Assembly (NCBI GenBank): GCA_965248775.1
Contig: OZ252150.1
Span: 5,952,001 to 6,016,000 of the forward strand
From: JBHHUI01 sp965248775
GTDB taxonomy: Bacteria > Chloroflexota > Anaerolineae > Anaerolineales > JBHHUI01
Reading direction: 5' to 3'
Length of the DNA stretch: 64,000 bases
In this document: piece after piece, positions 34,271-43,631 of the stretch
Numbering within the stretch: the stretch's first letter is position 1
Layout: every line of letters begins with the position of its first letter
The notes under the pieces: model-generated
Told to the model about the DNA's origin: nothing
Seen by the model: only the letters and a program-made list of their open reading frames with translations
Database searches by the model: none
Program-made: the position numbers and the translations under genes

Positions 34271-34822
34271 ATGTCCATGTCGAGGAATCCCATCCTCGTT
34301 CGTCTGGCGCTTGCGGGCGACCTGGACGCAGTCGCCGCAATCGATCCCAGCTTTAGTACGGATTATGTGTGGCAAATGGAGCTGCTCGAGGATGACCGGC
34401 TCACACAGGCCTCGTTTCGCGAAGTGCGCTTACCACGAACCATGCGTGTCGCTCCTTCCCGCAGCCTCGAACAGCTTGCTGCGCGGTGGTCTGCGCTGCC
34501 GCTCTTCATCGTTGCCGAATCAGAACGGCATGTGCGTGGGGTCCTGGCTGTCTCTGATGGGACGCTTCCCAAGACTGCGATTGTCACGGACTGTGTTGTG
34601 GATCAACGATTCCGCCGTCGGGGCATCGGGACTGCGCTGCTCTCATCAGCCATCGATTGGGCGGCCAAGGGCGGAATGCATCAAGTGACAGTAGAAACCC
34701 AGTCGAAGAATTTCCCTGCAATCGCATTCTGCCGCAAGCGTGGTTTGGTATTCTGCGGATATAACGAATGCTACTATCCTAATCAGGATATCGCCTTGTT
34801 TTTTGGATTGACGATTAAATAG
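34271..34822 (+). CDS. GNAT family N-acetyltransferase
   Basis: The 183-residue product shows the acetyl-CoA-binding signature FRRRGIGTALLSSAIDWA (R/Q-x-x-G-x-G/A) and the following beta strand and helix VTVETQSKNFPAIAFCRKRGLVFCGY, typical of GNAT acetyltransferases. The substrate cannot be told. A second in-frame ATG lies two codons in. The upstream -10 element suggests a leaderless transcript. It is flanked by a membrane protein and a 7TM regulator without overlap, so it is probably its own unit. Confidence 0.85.
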   Translation: MSMSRNPILVRLALAGDLDAVAAIDPSFSTDYVWQMELLEDDRLTQASFREVRLPRTMRVAPSRSLEQLAARWSALPLFIVAESERHVRGVLAVSDGTLPKTAIVTDCVVDQRFRRRGIGTALLSSAIDWAAKGGMHQVTVETQSKNFPAIAFCRKRGLVFCGYNECYYPNQDIALFFGLTIK

Positions 34823-34846
34823 AAATTTTCGTTGGTGTAGTTGTAC

Positions 34847-36832
34847 ATGTTGGCTTGGATTTGGAACGCGTTGCTGCAATTGGCCGGCATTCTTGCCGGT
34901 ATCAATGAACTACTCGTTGTTGCGGTCGTTATCACCGCATCGTCGCTACTGCTTTACACTCTCACCTTCAATTTACGAAACCGGGTCGCACGCTCATTTA
35001 TGGCCTTGCTGGCTTGCGTTGTATTTGTCTATCTGGGCGATGCGGCTGCAGGCGTGACTGCTTCGCCGGAGGGCGCCGAGCTTTGGCTGCGCTTTCAGTG
35101 GATCGGGATTGCACTTACCCCAGCCACCTATTTACATTTCTCCGATGCGCTGCTGGCGACTACTGGCCGCCCGTCACGCGGCCGCCGTCGTTTGGGTGTA
35201 CGCCTGGCGTACATTTTTGGATTGTCATTCGTCGCCCTCGCAACCCTCACGGATTTAATCGTACATGGGGTCACGGTCGATCAACAAATCGCCGGGATGC
35301 TCCCCGGGCCGTTGTTTGCTCCTTTTGGGCTTGCCTTTGGGCTGGCGACGATCATTGCTGCGGGGAACATCTACCGCGCTTATCTGCGCTGCCTGACGGC
35401 AACGACTCGTCGCCGGATGGTATACCTATTGTTTTCGTCGCTAGCGCCGCCTTTGAGTGTCTTCCCGTACCTGCTCTTTTCCGGCAGTGCAATTGCTTCT
35501 ATCCTACCGTTGGTTTTCTGGATGACAGCGGTCGTCGGGAACTCACTGGTCGGATTGATGCTTGTCGTCATGGCCTATAGCGTCTCCTTCTTCGGGAGTC
35601 CCCAGCCGGATCGGGTTATCAAAGCGCGGTTGTTTCAATGGATTCTGCGCGGCCCACTTGTTGCGCTTTCGGTGCTGGCCGCGTATGTATTCGTGCGCTG
35701 GCTGGCACGTGTCACGCCATTGGATACGACTCTACTTGTGCCCGTCGCCATCGTGGCTGCGCTTTTAGCACCCCAGTTTGCAATCACACTCCTCCGCGTG
35801 CCGCTTGAGCGCTTACTCTTTTATGGCAGCCGCGACCGCGAGGATGTGCAGCGCATTCAAACGCTAAGCGAACGTCTACTCACTGCCGGAGATGTCCGCC
35901 AATTTCTGGAAACTGTCCTGGCGTCGTCGTGTGACGCGTTGCATGTTTCATCCGGTTTTGTTGCGGTGGTCTCTCCAGCCGGAATTCGGATCGAGGTGCG
36001 TATCGGTCGGGCAATCCCGGCTACGGATGATTTAACAGATGTGGTTGCAGAGGAATCGGTGGAAGCTGTGCGCCCGGTGGGAGAGCCCAGCGCCCCCGGA
36101 AGATTCGCCTGGAACGGCTATTGGATCCTGCCATTGCGGGCGCAATCTGAAGCCGAAGGACTATCTCATAAGGGAGAGCTTTTGGGATTGCTTGGGCTTG
36201 CCGAGCCGAAGGGTGTACCCCCCTTGGAAGAAGACCTGCGTATGGTGGAATTGTTGGCGCAGCGCGCAGCGGCAGCTTTGGAAGACCGGCGCTTGCAACG
36301 ACAGGTTTTCCTTGCATTGGACAATCTGCTCGTCCAAGTGGACGAGCTCCAGCGTATGCGCGCAGCTGCCAGTTACAGCGGCGCCTCCGCATTGGCGGCC
36401 GGTGACCTTTCCGGCGATGCAAATGCGGTGGAGTGGGTGCGGGATGCTCTCAATCACTATTGGGGCGGCCCTAAACTGACAGAAAGCCCCTTACTCGGCC
36501 TGAACGTCGTCCGGCGCGCCCTCGAAACGCATGATGGAAATGCTGTCAACGCGCTGCGTGCCGTTTTGCGTGATGCAATCGATCGCGTGCGCCCGGATGG
36601 AAAGCGGAAGTTCACAGCCGAATGGATCTTGTTCAACATTCTGGAGATGAAATTTCTACAAGGCCGGAAGGTACGGCAAGTCGCCCTGCGATTGGCTGTA
36701 TCGGAGGCTGATCTCTATCGGAAACAAAAGGTCGCATTGGAGGAGGTTGTCCGCGCGATCGTGCAGATGGAGTACGAGTCCGCTGAAGAGTTTGTCGTGT
36801 TGGACCCGGCAGCAGCGCAGAAAATGCCTTAA
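34847..36832 (+). CDS. 7TM-GAF-HTH membrane signalling protein
   Basis: The start is taken at the ATG at 34847 (a TTG two codons upstream is also open). The 661-residue product begins with about eight membrane helices (residues 12-300), like the 7TM region of histidine kinases (RNRVARSFMALLACVVFVYL). A GAF-like domain covers roughly 345-485 (LSERLLTAGDVRQFLETVLA at its front). A helical linker follows. The last 80 residues resemble a helix-turn-helix domain (VRQVALRLAVSEADLYRKQK). No histidine kinase, GGDEF or phosphatase domain is present. The layout suggests a one-component sensor that links a membrane signal to DNA or a protein partner. The target is unknown. Confidence 0.65.
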   Translation: MLAWIWNALLQLAGILAGINELLVVAVVITASSLLLYTLTFNLRNRVARSFMALLACVVFVYLGDAAAGVTASPEGAELWLRFQWIGIALTPATYLHFSDALLATTGRPSRGRRRLGVRLAYIFGLSFVALATLTDLIVHGVTVDQQIAGMLPGPLFAPFGLAFGLATIIAAGNIYRAYLRCLTATTRRRMVYLLFSSLAPPLSVFPYLLFSGSAIASILPLVFWMTAVVGNSLVGLMLVVMAYSVSFFGSPQPDRVIKARLFQWILRGPLVALSVLAAYVFVRWLARVTPLDTTLLVPVAIVAALLAPQFAITLLRVPLERLLFYGSRDREDVQRIQTLSERLLTAGDVRQFLETVLASSCDALHVSSGFVAVVSPAGIRIEVRIGRAIPATDDLTDVVAEESVEAVRPVGEPSAPGRFAWNGYWILPLRAQSEAEGLSHKGELLGLLGLAEPKGVPPLEEDLRMVELLAQRAAAALEDRRLQRQVFLALDNLLVQVDELQRMRAAASYSGASALAAGDLSGDANAVEWVRDALNHYWGGPKLTESPLLGLNVVRRALETHDGNAVNALRAVLRDAIDRVRPDGKRKFTAEWILFNILEMKFLQGRKVRQVALRLAVSEADLYRKQKVALEEVVRAIVQMEYESAEEFVVLDPAAAQKMP

Positions 36833-36840
36833 AAATCATT

Positions 36841-36868
36841 TTGACGATTCCACAATTGTGTGTATTCT
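36841..36868 (+). promoter_or_regulatory. Promoter of the S1-domain gene with a palindrome in the spacer
   Basis: TTGACG (36841-36846) and TATTCT (36863-36868) are 16 bases apart. A TATACA at 36868 would give a wider spacer of 21. The spacer holds CACAATTGTG (36851-36860), a perfect 10-base palindrome, suitable for a repressor. The leader to the ATG at 36955 is about 80 bases. Confidence 0.45.
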
Positions 36869-36954
36869 ATACAGTTGAAGTGTTCGAGGGGGGTGCTGTT
36901 CCAATTGTCGGTTGGCAGCTTGGTATGTAGGGATTATCGGAGGGGTATTGGCGC

Positions 36955-37962
36955 ATGAATGAGGTACGGAATTATGGACAGGAGAGTCCGCCCGCAATGG
37001 ATAACGGCTGGTGGCAAGCCGTTCTTGGGCAGGGCGAGCACCCGCCGGGCGCAGACCCACAATCTCAGAGCCAGAAATTTGGAGCTCAAGAAGGTTACAG
37101 CGCTTCGGCCTCGAGTGAAACGAATGGCAGCGCGGACGATGCCTGGGGTGAAGCACAACGAGTCTATGATGATGACGAGACTGTTGAACTTCTCGTCATC
37201 GGCTACAACCGGGGTGGATTGATTGTTCGCTGGGGCGCTCTACGGGGGTTTGTCCCAGCCTCCCATTTAGAGCATTTCCCTGCGGATGTCTCCGAGCTCG
37301 AGCGTAAAGGCCAATTGGCCGGATACGTAGGCCGTACACTCCACCTCAAAGTAATCGAATATGATCCCGACCGGGGTCGCGTTGTACTTTCCGAACGAGC
37401 GGCACTGAGCGGACCAGGATCACGCCATGCGTTACTCTCGCGGCTCTGCTCTGGCGATGTCGTTGAAGGTACTGTCACGAATGTGACCGATTTTGGAGCG
37501 TTTGTTGATCTGGGCGGTGTCGAGGGGCTCCTGCACGTCTCTGAGTTGTCCTGGGGACGAGTAGATCATCCGCGACAAGTCCTGGAACCCGGCAGGGATA
37601 TGGACGTATACGTGATCAGTGTCGAGCCTGAGAAGTGCCGTATCGCGCTCAGCCTGAAGCGCCTGCAGCCAGATCCGTGGGCAACGGTAGCAGACCGCTA
37701 TGAGATCGGCCAGATTATTGAGGGCACGATCACAGATGTTGTTCCCTTCGGGGCGTTCACCTGTGTGGAAGACGGACTAGAAGGCTTGATCCATGTTTCC
37801 GAGTTGGCAGAGGGAAATTTCATGCATCCGAAAAATGTGGTGCAGGAGGGACAGACAGTGCAGGCGCGTATTGTTAGCATTGATGGCCCGGGCCGCCGAT
37901 TGGGTCTAAGCTTGCGTCAACCTAATGATGAAGAGTGGAATTCTAACGGACAGACGATGTAA
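36955..37962 (+). CDS. S1 RNA-binding domain protein (ribosomal protein S1-like)
   Basis: GGAGGGG sits nine bases before the ATG. The 335-residue product has an acidic, Gln/Ser-rich N-terminus of about 65 residues and three S1 domains. The second (GDVVEGTVTNVTDFGAFVDL) and third (GQIIEGTITDVVPFGAF) are close to consensus; the first (LVIGYNRGGLIVRWGALRGF) is divergent, as in ribosomal S1. The usual bacterial S1 has four to six domains; three-domain forms occur in Chloroflexota, Cyanobacteria and plastids. Its role is probably binding mRNA for translation start. A different RNA-binding regulator cannot be excluded. Confidence 0.8.
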   Translation: MNEVRNYGQESPPAMDNGWWQAVLGQGEHPPGADPQSQSQKFGAQEGYSASASSETNGSADDAWGEAQRVYDDDETVELLVIGYNRGGLIVRWGALRGFVPASHLEHFPADVSELERKGQLAGYVGRTLHLKVIEYDPDRGRVVLSERAALSGPGSRHALLSRLCSGDVVEGTVTNVTDFGAFVDLGGVEGLLHVSELSWGRVDHPRQVLEPGRDMDVYVISVEPEKCRIALSLKRLQPDPWATVADRYEIGQIIEGTITDVVPFGAFTCVEDGLEGLIHVSELAEGNFMHPKNVVQEGQTVQARIVSIDGPGRRLGLSLRQPNDEEWNSNGQTM

Positions 37963-37990
37963 AATATACCTGTCGCAGGATTTGGTGATG

Positions 37991-38046
37991 ATGGCCGATG
38001 CAAGGCTCAGGCGGTGAATTGCCGTCCGCTTCATCGGCCATTTTGT
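37991..38046 (+). terminator. Hairpin between the S1 gene and ftsK
   Basis: ATGGCCGATG (37991-38000) pairs perfectly with CATCGGCCAT (38032-38041), followed by TTTTG. Inside, GCGG (38011-38014) can pair with CCGC (38026-38029). The long loop is unusual for a plain terminator, but the base of the stem and the T stretch fit one. It ends 10 bases before the ftsK start, which has no ribosome site. Confidence 0.5.
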
Positions 38047-38056
38047 ATTAATTTGT

Positions 38057-40429
38057 ATGACGAAAAAAAACACCAACTCAAGTCGTAAGTCGCGCGTCCC
38101 AGCACGCCGCCACGCTGCAGAAAACACTTTCAATGTGGGTATGTTTTTGCGGCAAATACTTGCGATCCTTATTGAGACCGGCAAAGGTCTTTTCAGCCGT
38201 CTGGACGACATTGCTGGTGTTTTGCTGGCAGCATTCACCATCGTCGTCTTGCTTGCGCTGTTGGACATTTCTGTTGGCAATTGGACCGCAGTCATGGCAG
38301 ACACCTTTACCCGTTGGCTCGGCTGGGGTGCATGGATTGTCCCGCTGACATCCGGTGGTCTGGCTGCGGTGCTGCTCAGCCAGGCCCTCGGCCGCCCATT
38401 CGAGGTGGATTGGTGGCGGGTGCTAGGGGGTGAGGTTGCTGGCGTTTGTGCACTCGGAATCGGGCATCTGCTTGTGGTCTCGGAGATTGCCCGCGAACTG
38501 GGTATTTCTACGATTGCAGCACTTTCGGAAAACGCTGTTCTCATCCGCGCGACCGAAGGTGCGGGTGGAGGCCTCGTTGGTTGGGCAGTGGCCTCCTTTG
38601 CGAATCAGACCTTGCAGGGTCTGGCAAGTAGTGCCCTCTTTGTGATTTTCGGCGTGGCATTCATTTATGCGAGTGGCCTCCGTGCGACGCATGTGCTTGA
38701 CGCTTTCATTGCTTTGCAACGCTGGCTCGCGCAGCACATGCAACCCGGGGCTGTTGTAGAAACAGAACGGGCCGCCTCGGTTGCAAAATCTCTGATTGCA
38801 GGGGCACAACGCCCCGTCACGCCGCGGGCGAAGCCCAAACGGATCCGGTACGAAAAACGTTTTACGGTTTCACCACCGCAGGACGACCGGGCCGCCCGCC
38901 CGCGCAAACGTCCACCGTTATTGCCAGATCTCGCGCTGCTAGGGAAGGGTGAGGCGATCATGCCCTCCGAGAGAGATATTAATCGCAACGCAGCGATCAT
39001 CGAAAGCACTTTGGGAGATTTCGGCATTCCCGCCAATGTCCTAGATTTCAAGACCGGCCCTTCAGTGACGCAGTTCGCAGTTGAGCCCGGCTATGTAGAG
39101 AAGTCGGATGCAAGCGGCGAAGTGCGGCGTCATAAAGTTCGCGTTTCTCAAATTTCAAATCTCGCGAAGGATTTAGCATTGGCACTTTCCGCCAGCCCGA
39201 TTCGGATCGAGGCACCTGTTCCAGGAAAGTCGTACGTAGGTATTGAAATTCCCAACCGCAAGAAATTCCTTGTCGGCCTGCGGGGAGTTATCGAATCGCA
39301 GGCGTTCCAAAAGCTCAATGCGCCGCTCTCTATTGCCCTCGGGCGGAACGTCGCTGGTGCACCCGTTGCGGCGAATTTGGGTGCGATGCCGCATCTCTTA
39401 ATTGCTGGGACAACCGGTTCCGGTAAGAGTGTCTGTATCTCCGCGGTCATCACATGCCTGGTTGTGAATAATACGCCGGAAGAGTTGCGCCTGGTGATGA
39501 TCGATCCTAAGAAGGTTGAGTTGTTGCGATTCAATGGCTTGCCGCATCTCTATGGCCGTGTGGAAGTTGAGCTAGACCGCATTATCGGTACATTGCGCTG
39601 GGTAATGCGAGAAATGGATCGCCGCTATCGTTTGTTCGAGGAACTGCAGGCGCGTGATCTTGATACCTACAACCGCAAGATTGGGCGGCGCAAAACGGTC
39701 GAGCGTTTGCCACGCATTGTCGTCCTGATTGACGAACTCGCCGACCTGATGTTTATGGCGCAAGATGAGACTGAAAAGATGCTGGCGCGCCTTGCGCAGA
39801 TGGCGCGCGCCACTGGGATTCACCTCGTCGTCGCAACCCAACGCCCGAGCACGGACGTGGTGACCGGCTTGATCAAAGCTAATTTCCCGGCGCGGATTTC
39901 TTTCGCTGTTGCCTCCAGCATTGATTCACGTGTCATTATCGATACGACGGGTGCAGATACTCTGCTTGGGCAGGGTGACATGCTTTTTATGGCACCGGAC
40001 GCCGCCGGCCCGACGCGCTTGCAAGGCGTATTCGTCGGGGACTCTGAGATTGATAGCATTGTTGAATACTGGCGTGAACAGTGGGCCGAATATCAGAGTG
40101 AAGAGGATGAAGAGACTGAAGAAGAGGTTGCTGCTCAACCGCAGGCGCCTTGGGACAATATGCTGGCTCGCCAAGCGGTTGTCGGTGATAAAGACAGCGA
40201 GATCGTCCAGGCCATCGACATTGTCAAGAAGCACGGCCAGGCCTCAGCCAGCCTGCTGCAACGCAAGATGCGCATCGGCTATCCACGGGCAGCACGTCTG
40301 ATGGACGAATTGCAGGAAATGGGCATTATTGGCCGTGCGCGACAGGGTGGTAAAACGCGCGAGGTGCTGATCGAAGAGAACGATGACCCGATTGGTCAAG
40401 CCGCCCGGATCATTGGTGGCGAAGAGTAA
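38057..40429 (+). CDS. ftsK: DNA translocase FtsK/SpoIIIE
   Basis: This motor pumps DNA through the septum during division and activates XerCD at dif. The 790-residue product has four N-terminal membrane helices (about 50-210), a linker, the alpha/beta motor domain with Walker A GTTGSGKS (451-458) and Walker B VVLIDELADLM, and a C-terminal winged-helix gamma domain (SASLLQRKMRIGYPRAARLMDEL) that reads polar DNA sequences. It has a normal length for an FtsK with a short linker. A perfect terminator follows. The XerD-like recombinase encoded at 31691 is its expected partner. Confidence 0.95.
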   Translation: MTKKNTNSSRKSRVPARRHAAENTFNVGMFLRQILAILIETGKGLFSRLDDIAGVLLAAFTIVVLLALLDISVGNWTAVMADTFTRWLGWGAWIVPLTSGGLAAVLLSQALGRPFEVDWWRVLGGEVAGVCALGIGHLLVVSEIARELGISTIAALSENAVLIRATEGAGGGLVGWAVASFANQTLQGLASSALFVIFGVAFIYASGLRATHVLDAFIALQRWLAQHMQPGAVVETERAASVAKSLIAGAQRPVTPRAKPKRIRYEKRFTVSPPQDDRAARPRKRPPLLPDLALLGKGEAIMPSERDINRNAAIIESTLGDFGIPANVLDFKTGPSVTQFAVEPGYVEKSDASGEVRRHKVRVSQISNLAKDLALALSASPIRIEAPVPGKSYVGIEIPNRKKFLVGLRGVIESQAFQKLNAPLSIALGRNVAGAPVAANLGAMPHLLIAGTTGSGKSVCISAVITCLVVNNTPEELRLVMIDPKKVELLRFNGLPHLYGRVEVELDRIIGTLRWVMREMDRRYRLFEELQARDLDTYNRKIGRRKTVERLPRIVVLIDELADLMFMAQDETEKMLARLAQMARATGIHLVVATQRPSTDVVTGLIKANFPARISFAVASSIDSRVIIDTTGADTLLGQGDMLFMAPDAAGPTRLQGVFVGDSEIDSIVEYWREQWAEYQSEEDEETEEEVAAQPQAPWDNMLARQAVVGDKDSEIVQAIDIVKKHGQASASLLQRKMRIGYPRAARLMDELQEMGIIGRARQGGKTREVLIEENDDPIGQAARIIGGEE

Positions 40430-40441
40430 CGGGGCACTCTG

Positions 40442-40471
40442 CGCAAGCCTGGATTATGGCTTGCGTTTTTT
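40442..40471 (+). terminator. Rho-independent terminator of ftsK
   Basis: CGCAAGCC (40442-40449) pairs perfectly with GGCTTGCG (40458-40465) around the loop TGGATTAT, followed by six T. It lies directly after the ftsK stop. An in-frame ATG at 40456 for the next gene falls in its loop, which argues for the later start at 40492. Confidence 0.88.
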
Positions 40472-40491
40472 GTTTAAGCGTTCGCATTCAG

Positions 40492-41217
40492 ATGCCGACC
40501 CTCCCCCGCACACTTCAGACCATCCAATGGTTACTCCTTACTTCTTGGGGCTTGTTATTGATCGTTGCCTTCTGGCATGGAAAGCTGAACGCAGAACGAA
40601 CTCGACGATCTAATCTTTGGTTGCAACGCAGCAGCGCGTTGCTCCTGGTGGTCATGGCGATCATCTTTTGGATAGGTGGCCGGAATACCTTCCTGGCCGG
40701 CTTTGTTGGCTTTATCGCCCTCGGGATGAGTATTTCCTTGATTGCAGATCTGATCATGGCCGAGATCATCCGTGTTCCCAATCGTGTCCTGGGTGGCATC
40801 CTGGTGTTTGGTAGCGCGCATCTGATCTATCTGGCAGGCATCGTCTCGGCTGGTCGTGCCTTCGGACACAATACAGACGTGCTGTTGGGCCCAACTGCGC
40901 TCGGTTTTACCGTATTTGGCATTGTGATCTGGCTGCTCTTCGTTCGCGCACCGCAGGAGTCGACGCTGCTCAATTACGGTGCTTTGGGCTACGCAATCCT
41001 GATCTGCGTGCTGGCTGGAACTGCACTGACATTGGCAAGGTTGGAAGACCAGTTTTGGATGCTCGCTGCGGGTGTGCTGCTCTTTGTCCTCTCAGATATA
41101 ATTCTAGGTAACCAGATTTTCCGGAGGAACAATTGGTATCTCGTACGTGAGGTGGTCTGGTTTACCTACATTTCAGGCCAGGCGCTAATTGTGTGGACCT
41201 CGGCGACCGTACTTTGA
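40492..41217 (+). CDS. YhhN (TMEM86) family membrane protein
   Basis: The 241-residue product has eight or so hydrophobic helices. Its motifs fit the YhhN family: LGMSISLIADLIMAE, LVFGSAHLIYLAG, and AAGVLLFVLSDIILGNQIF, with the conserved Asp and Ser residues inside the helices. The animal member TMEM86B is a lysoplasmalogenase; bacterial members are mostly uncharacterised. The start is set at the ATG downstream of the ftsK terminator; no clear ribosome site precedes it. Confidence 0.75.
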   Translation: MPTLPRTLQTIQWLLLTSWGLLLIVAFWHGKLNAERTRRSNLWLQRSSALLLVVMAIIFWIGGRNTFLAGFVGFIALGMSISLIADLIMAEIIRVPNRVLGGILVFGSAHLIYLAGIVSAGRAFGHNTDVLLGPTALGFTVFGIVIWLLFVRAPQESTLLNYGALGYAILICVLAGTALTLARLEDQFWMLAAGVLLFVLSDIILGNQIFRRNNWYLVREVVWFTYISGQALIVWTSATVL

Positions 41218-41241
41218 GACTCCACGCGCGTTGGCAGAGCC

Positions 41242-42234
41242 ATGGCCGATGTCGAGGAGCTGGACTTGAATTCCACGGATGAAGTAAAAAACGATCTCGC
41301 TGCACAAGAATATATTGCGTCCGACTCCATCGCTACGGTGTTGTTCCTGGCGCAGAAACTCGGCAAGCCGGTGTTGGCGGAGGGGCCCGCAGGAGTCGGA
41401 AAAACCGAGCTTGGCAAGGCCTGGGCTGCAGCCACCGGGCGCTGTCTGATCCGTCTACAGTGTTACGAAGGACTGGATGAGACCAAGGCGCTCTACGAAT
41501 GGGAATACGCCAAGCAGATGCTGTACACCCAGCTCCTGCGTGATAAGCTGAATGATTTGTTGGATGACGCCCAATCCCTCACTGAGGCCGCCGACAGGCT
41601 GGCATCAGAAGAAGACGTTTTTTTCTCAATGCGCTTCCTGCTGCAGCGCCCTTTGTTGCAGGCCATCCTCTCGCCTGAACCGGCATTACTGCTTGTCGAT
41701 GAGATCGACCGCGCCGATAGTGAATTCGAAGCCTTTCTCCTGGAGGTCTTAAGCGATTTCCAGGTGAGCGTCCCAGAATTGGGCACGCTGAAAGCCACCC
41801 AGCAACCCCTTGTCGTGCTCACCAGCAACAACACGCGCGAACTCTCTGAGGCGCTAAAGAGGCGCTGCATCTATCTTTACATCGACTACCCGACGGCGGA
41901 TACAGAGTTGAGCATAGTTCGCATGAAAGTACCCGACCTTAGCGAGAAAATGGCGCGGCAAGCGGTTGAACTCGTGCAACGCCTGCGCCAAATTGATCTT
42001 AAAAAAGACCCCAGTGTAAGCGAAACTCTGGATTGGGCGCGGGCACTACTCGCGCTCAATGCAGCGCGGATTGAAGCTGAAGTTCTCGATCGGACATTGA
42101 GCGTCCTTTTGAAGCATGAGTCGGATTTGCAGAAGGCGCGACTCGCGCTGCGGCGGGAACAGCGCGAAATCAAGAGTTCGCCGCCCAAGCCGCGATCAGC
42201 GGCCTCTGGGAGTCCTTCGCTACCGAGCAATTAA
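41242..42234 (+). CDS. MoxR/CoxD-like AAA+ ATPase
   Basis: The 330-residue product has a canonical Walker A GPAGVGKTEL, the segment RLQCYEGLDETKALYEWEY, Walker B ALLLVDEIDRADSEFEAFLLE, and sensor 1 LTSNNTRELSEALKRRC. These match the CoxD subgroup of MoxR-type ATPases, which help insert the copper-sulphur part of the molybdenum site in CO dehydrogenase. No CO dehydrogenase genes are visible. The next gene encodes the expected CoxE-type VWA partner, six bases later. Confidence 0.9.
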   Translation: MADVEELDLNSTDEVKNDLAAQEYIASDSIATVLFLAQKLGKPVLAEGPAGVGKTELGKAWAAATGRCLIRLQCYEGLDETKALYEWEYAKQMLYTQLLRDKLNDLLDDAQSLTEAADRLASEEDVFFSMRFLLQRPLLQAILSPEPALLLVDEIDRADSEFEAFLLEVLSDFQVSVPELGTLKATQQPLVVLTSNNTRELSEALKRRCIYLYIDYPTADTELSIVRMKVPDLSEKMARQAVELVQRLRQIDLKKDPSVSETLDWARALLALNAARIEAEVLDRTLSVLLKHESDLQKARLALRREQREIKSSPPKPRSAASGSPSLPSN

Positions 42235-42239
42235 TTTCC

Positions 42240-43616
42240 ATGGATGATCGCATTGTTCAGTTCATCTCAGGGTTACGCGCGGCGGGCGTGCGTGTTTCCC
42301 TAGCGGAGAGTCAGGATGCAGCTTTTGCAACCGGTCATATCGGTATCACCGACCGTGCTCCATTTCAGGTTGCACTGCGCGCAACGCTCATCAAAGAGCA
42401 TTCGGACGAAGCAATATTTGACGCGCTTTTCCCGCTCTATTTTGGGCATGGCGCACCGCCAATGTTACCGGCTACAGAGACACTCTCTGAGGAACAACAG
42501 GCGCTGCTTCGCGAAGCTTTGCGTGCACTGGCAGGGGAGTTAAGCGAACTGCTACGTGGGATGCTTGAAGGCGAAGGCCCTTCTGAAGAACAGGTGGAAG
42601 CGGCTGCCCAGAAGGCGCGCGCCAACCGCAGCACCAACCCGACTCACCAACCGTACCTGACTCGCCAGATGCTGCGTAAACTTGGGCTGGAAGAACTGCT
42701 CAAAGAAATTGAGCAATTGCTCCAAAAATTGTCGGAGTTGGGCATGAACGAGGAAGGCCTCGAGCAGTTGCGGGAACTCCTCGAGGCGAATATCGATTCG
42801 CTCTCTGAGCAGGTGATGCAGCAGGTGGGGCAATCGATTGCCGAACGGCTTGCCGATGCTACGCAACGTCCACCGGAACGTGCACGGCTCTCCGAACGAC
42901 CTTTTCAGGCATTGAGTGCAGCCGATGCACACTTGCTTCGCCATGAGGTTGCCCGCTTGGCGGTGCGACTGCGCACGCGCGCTGCATTACGCCAGAAACG
43001 GGGCAAAGGTTCCGCATTAGACGTGAAGGCCACAATTCGTGCGAATATCAGAAATGGGGGCGTACCTTTCGACTTATGTCGAAAGCGTCGGCGGCGTAAA
43101 CCCAAACTCGTCCTAATCTGTGATGTATCAACATCAATGCGCCCCGTAGTGGAGTATTTATTGGGCCTACTCTATGAGGTGCAGGATCAAGTGGGACGCA
43201 CGCGCTCATTTGCGTTTATCGATCACATGGAAGAAGTCAGCGCCGCGTTTGAACACTATCAGGCGGAAGTTGCCGTTCCAATGGTGTTGCGGCAACTCGC
43301 TCCAGGGTATTACAGTACTGATCTTGGCACAAGCTTGAAGCAATTTTTTAATAAGTTCCTTGATTCCGTCGATGGTCGCACTACAATAGTCATCTGCGGA
43401 GATGGCCGGAACAATTACAATAATCCGCGTTTTGAGCTGGTGGAATCTTTACAACGACGCTCACGCAGGGTACTCTGGTTCAATCCAGAACCTCCCCGCC
43501 AATGGGGGACAGGCGATAGCGATATGAACGCTTATGCGCCGCTCGTCGACAGCGTGCACCAGGTGAACAATCTAAGACAATTAGCGGAGGCGGTAGACCG
43601 CATCTTCGTTATATGA
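42240..43616 (+). CDS. CoxE-like VWA domain protein
   Basis: The 458-residue product has an N-terminal helical region with a conserved start (FISGLRAAGVRVSLAES), a long Leu/Glu-rich helical middle (about 100-220) suited to coiled coils, and a C-terminal VWA domain. The metal site DVSTSM (DxSxS) is intact, and TDLGTSLKQF adds the third motif. It matches CoxE (PF05762) in layout. With the MoxR-like ATPase upstream it forms a chaperone pair whose client is unknown here. Confidence 0.88.
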   Translation: MDDRIVQFISGLRAAGVRVSLAESQDAAFATGHIGITDRAPFQVALRATLIKEHSDEAIFDALFPLYFGHGAPPMLPATETLSEEQQALLREALRALAGELSELLRGMLEGEGPSEEQVEAAAQKARANRSTNPTHQPYLTRQMLRKLGLEELLKEIEQLLQKLSELGMNEEGLEQLRELLEANIDSLSEQVMQQVGQSIAERLADATQRPPERARLSERPFQALSAADAHLLRHEVARLAVRLRTRAALRQKRGKGSALDVKATIRANIRNGGVPFDLCRKRRRRKPKLVLICDVSTSMRPVVEYLLGLLYEVQDQVGRTRSFAFIDHMEEVSAAFEHYQAEVAVPMVLRQLAPGYYSTDLGTSLKQFFNKFLDSVDGRTTIVICGDGRNNYNNPRFELVESLQRRSRRVLWFNPEPPRQWGTGDSDMNAYAPLVDSVHQVNNLRQLAEAVDRIFVI

Positions 43617-43631
43617 CTCGCAGGGTAGAAA

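Noticed and set aside
34873..34890. CCGGCATTCTTGCCGG inverted repeat
   Set aside because: It is inside the coding part of the 7TM regulator, with no T run or regulatory context.
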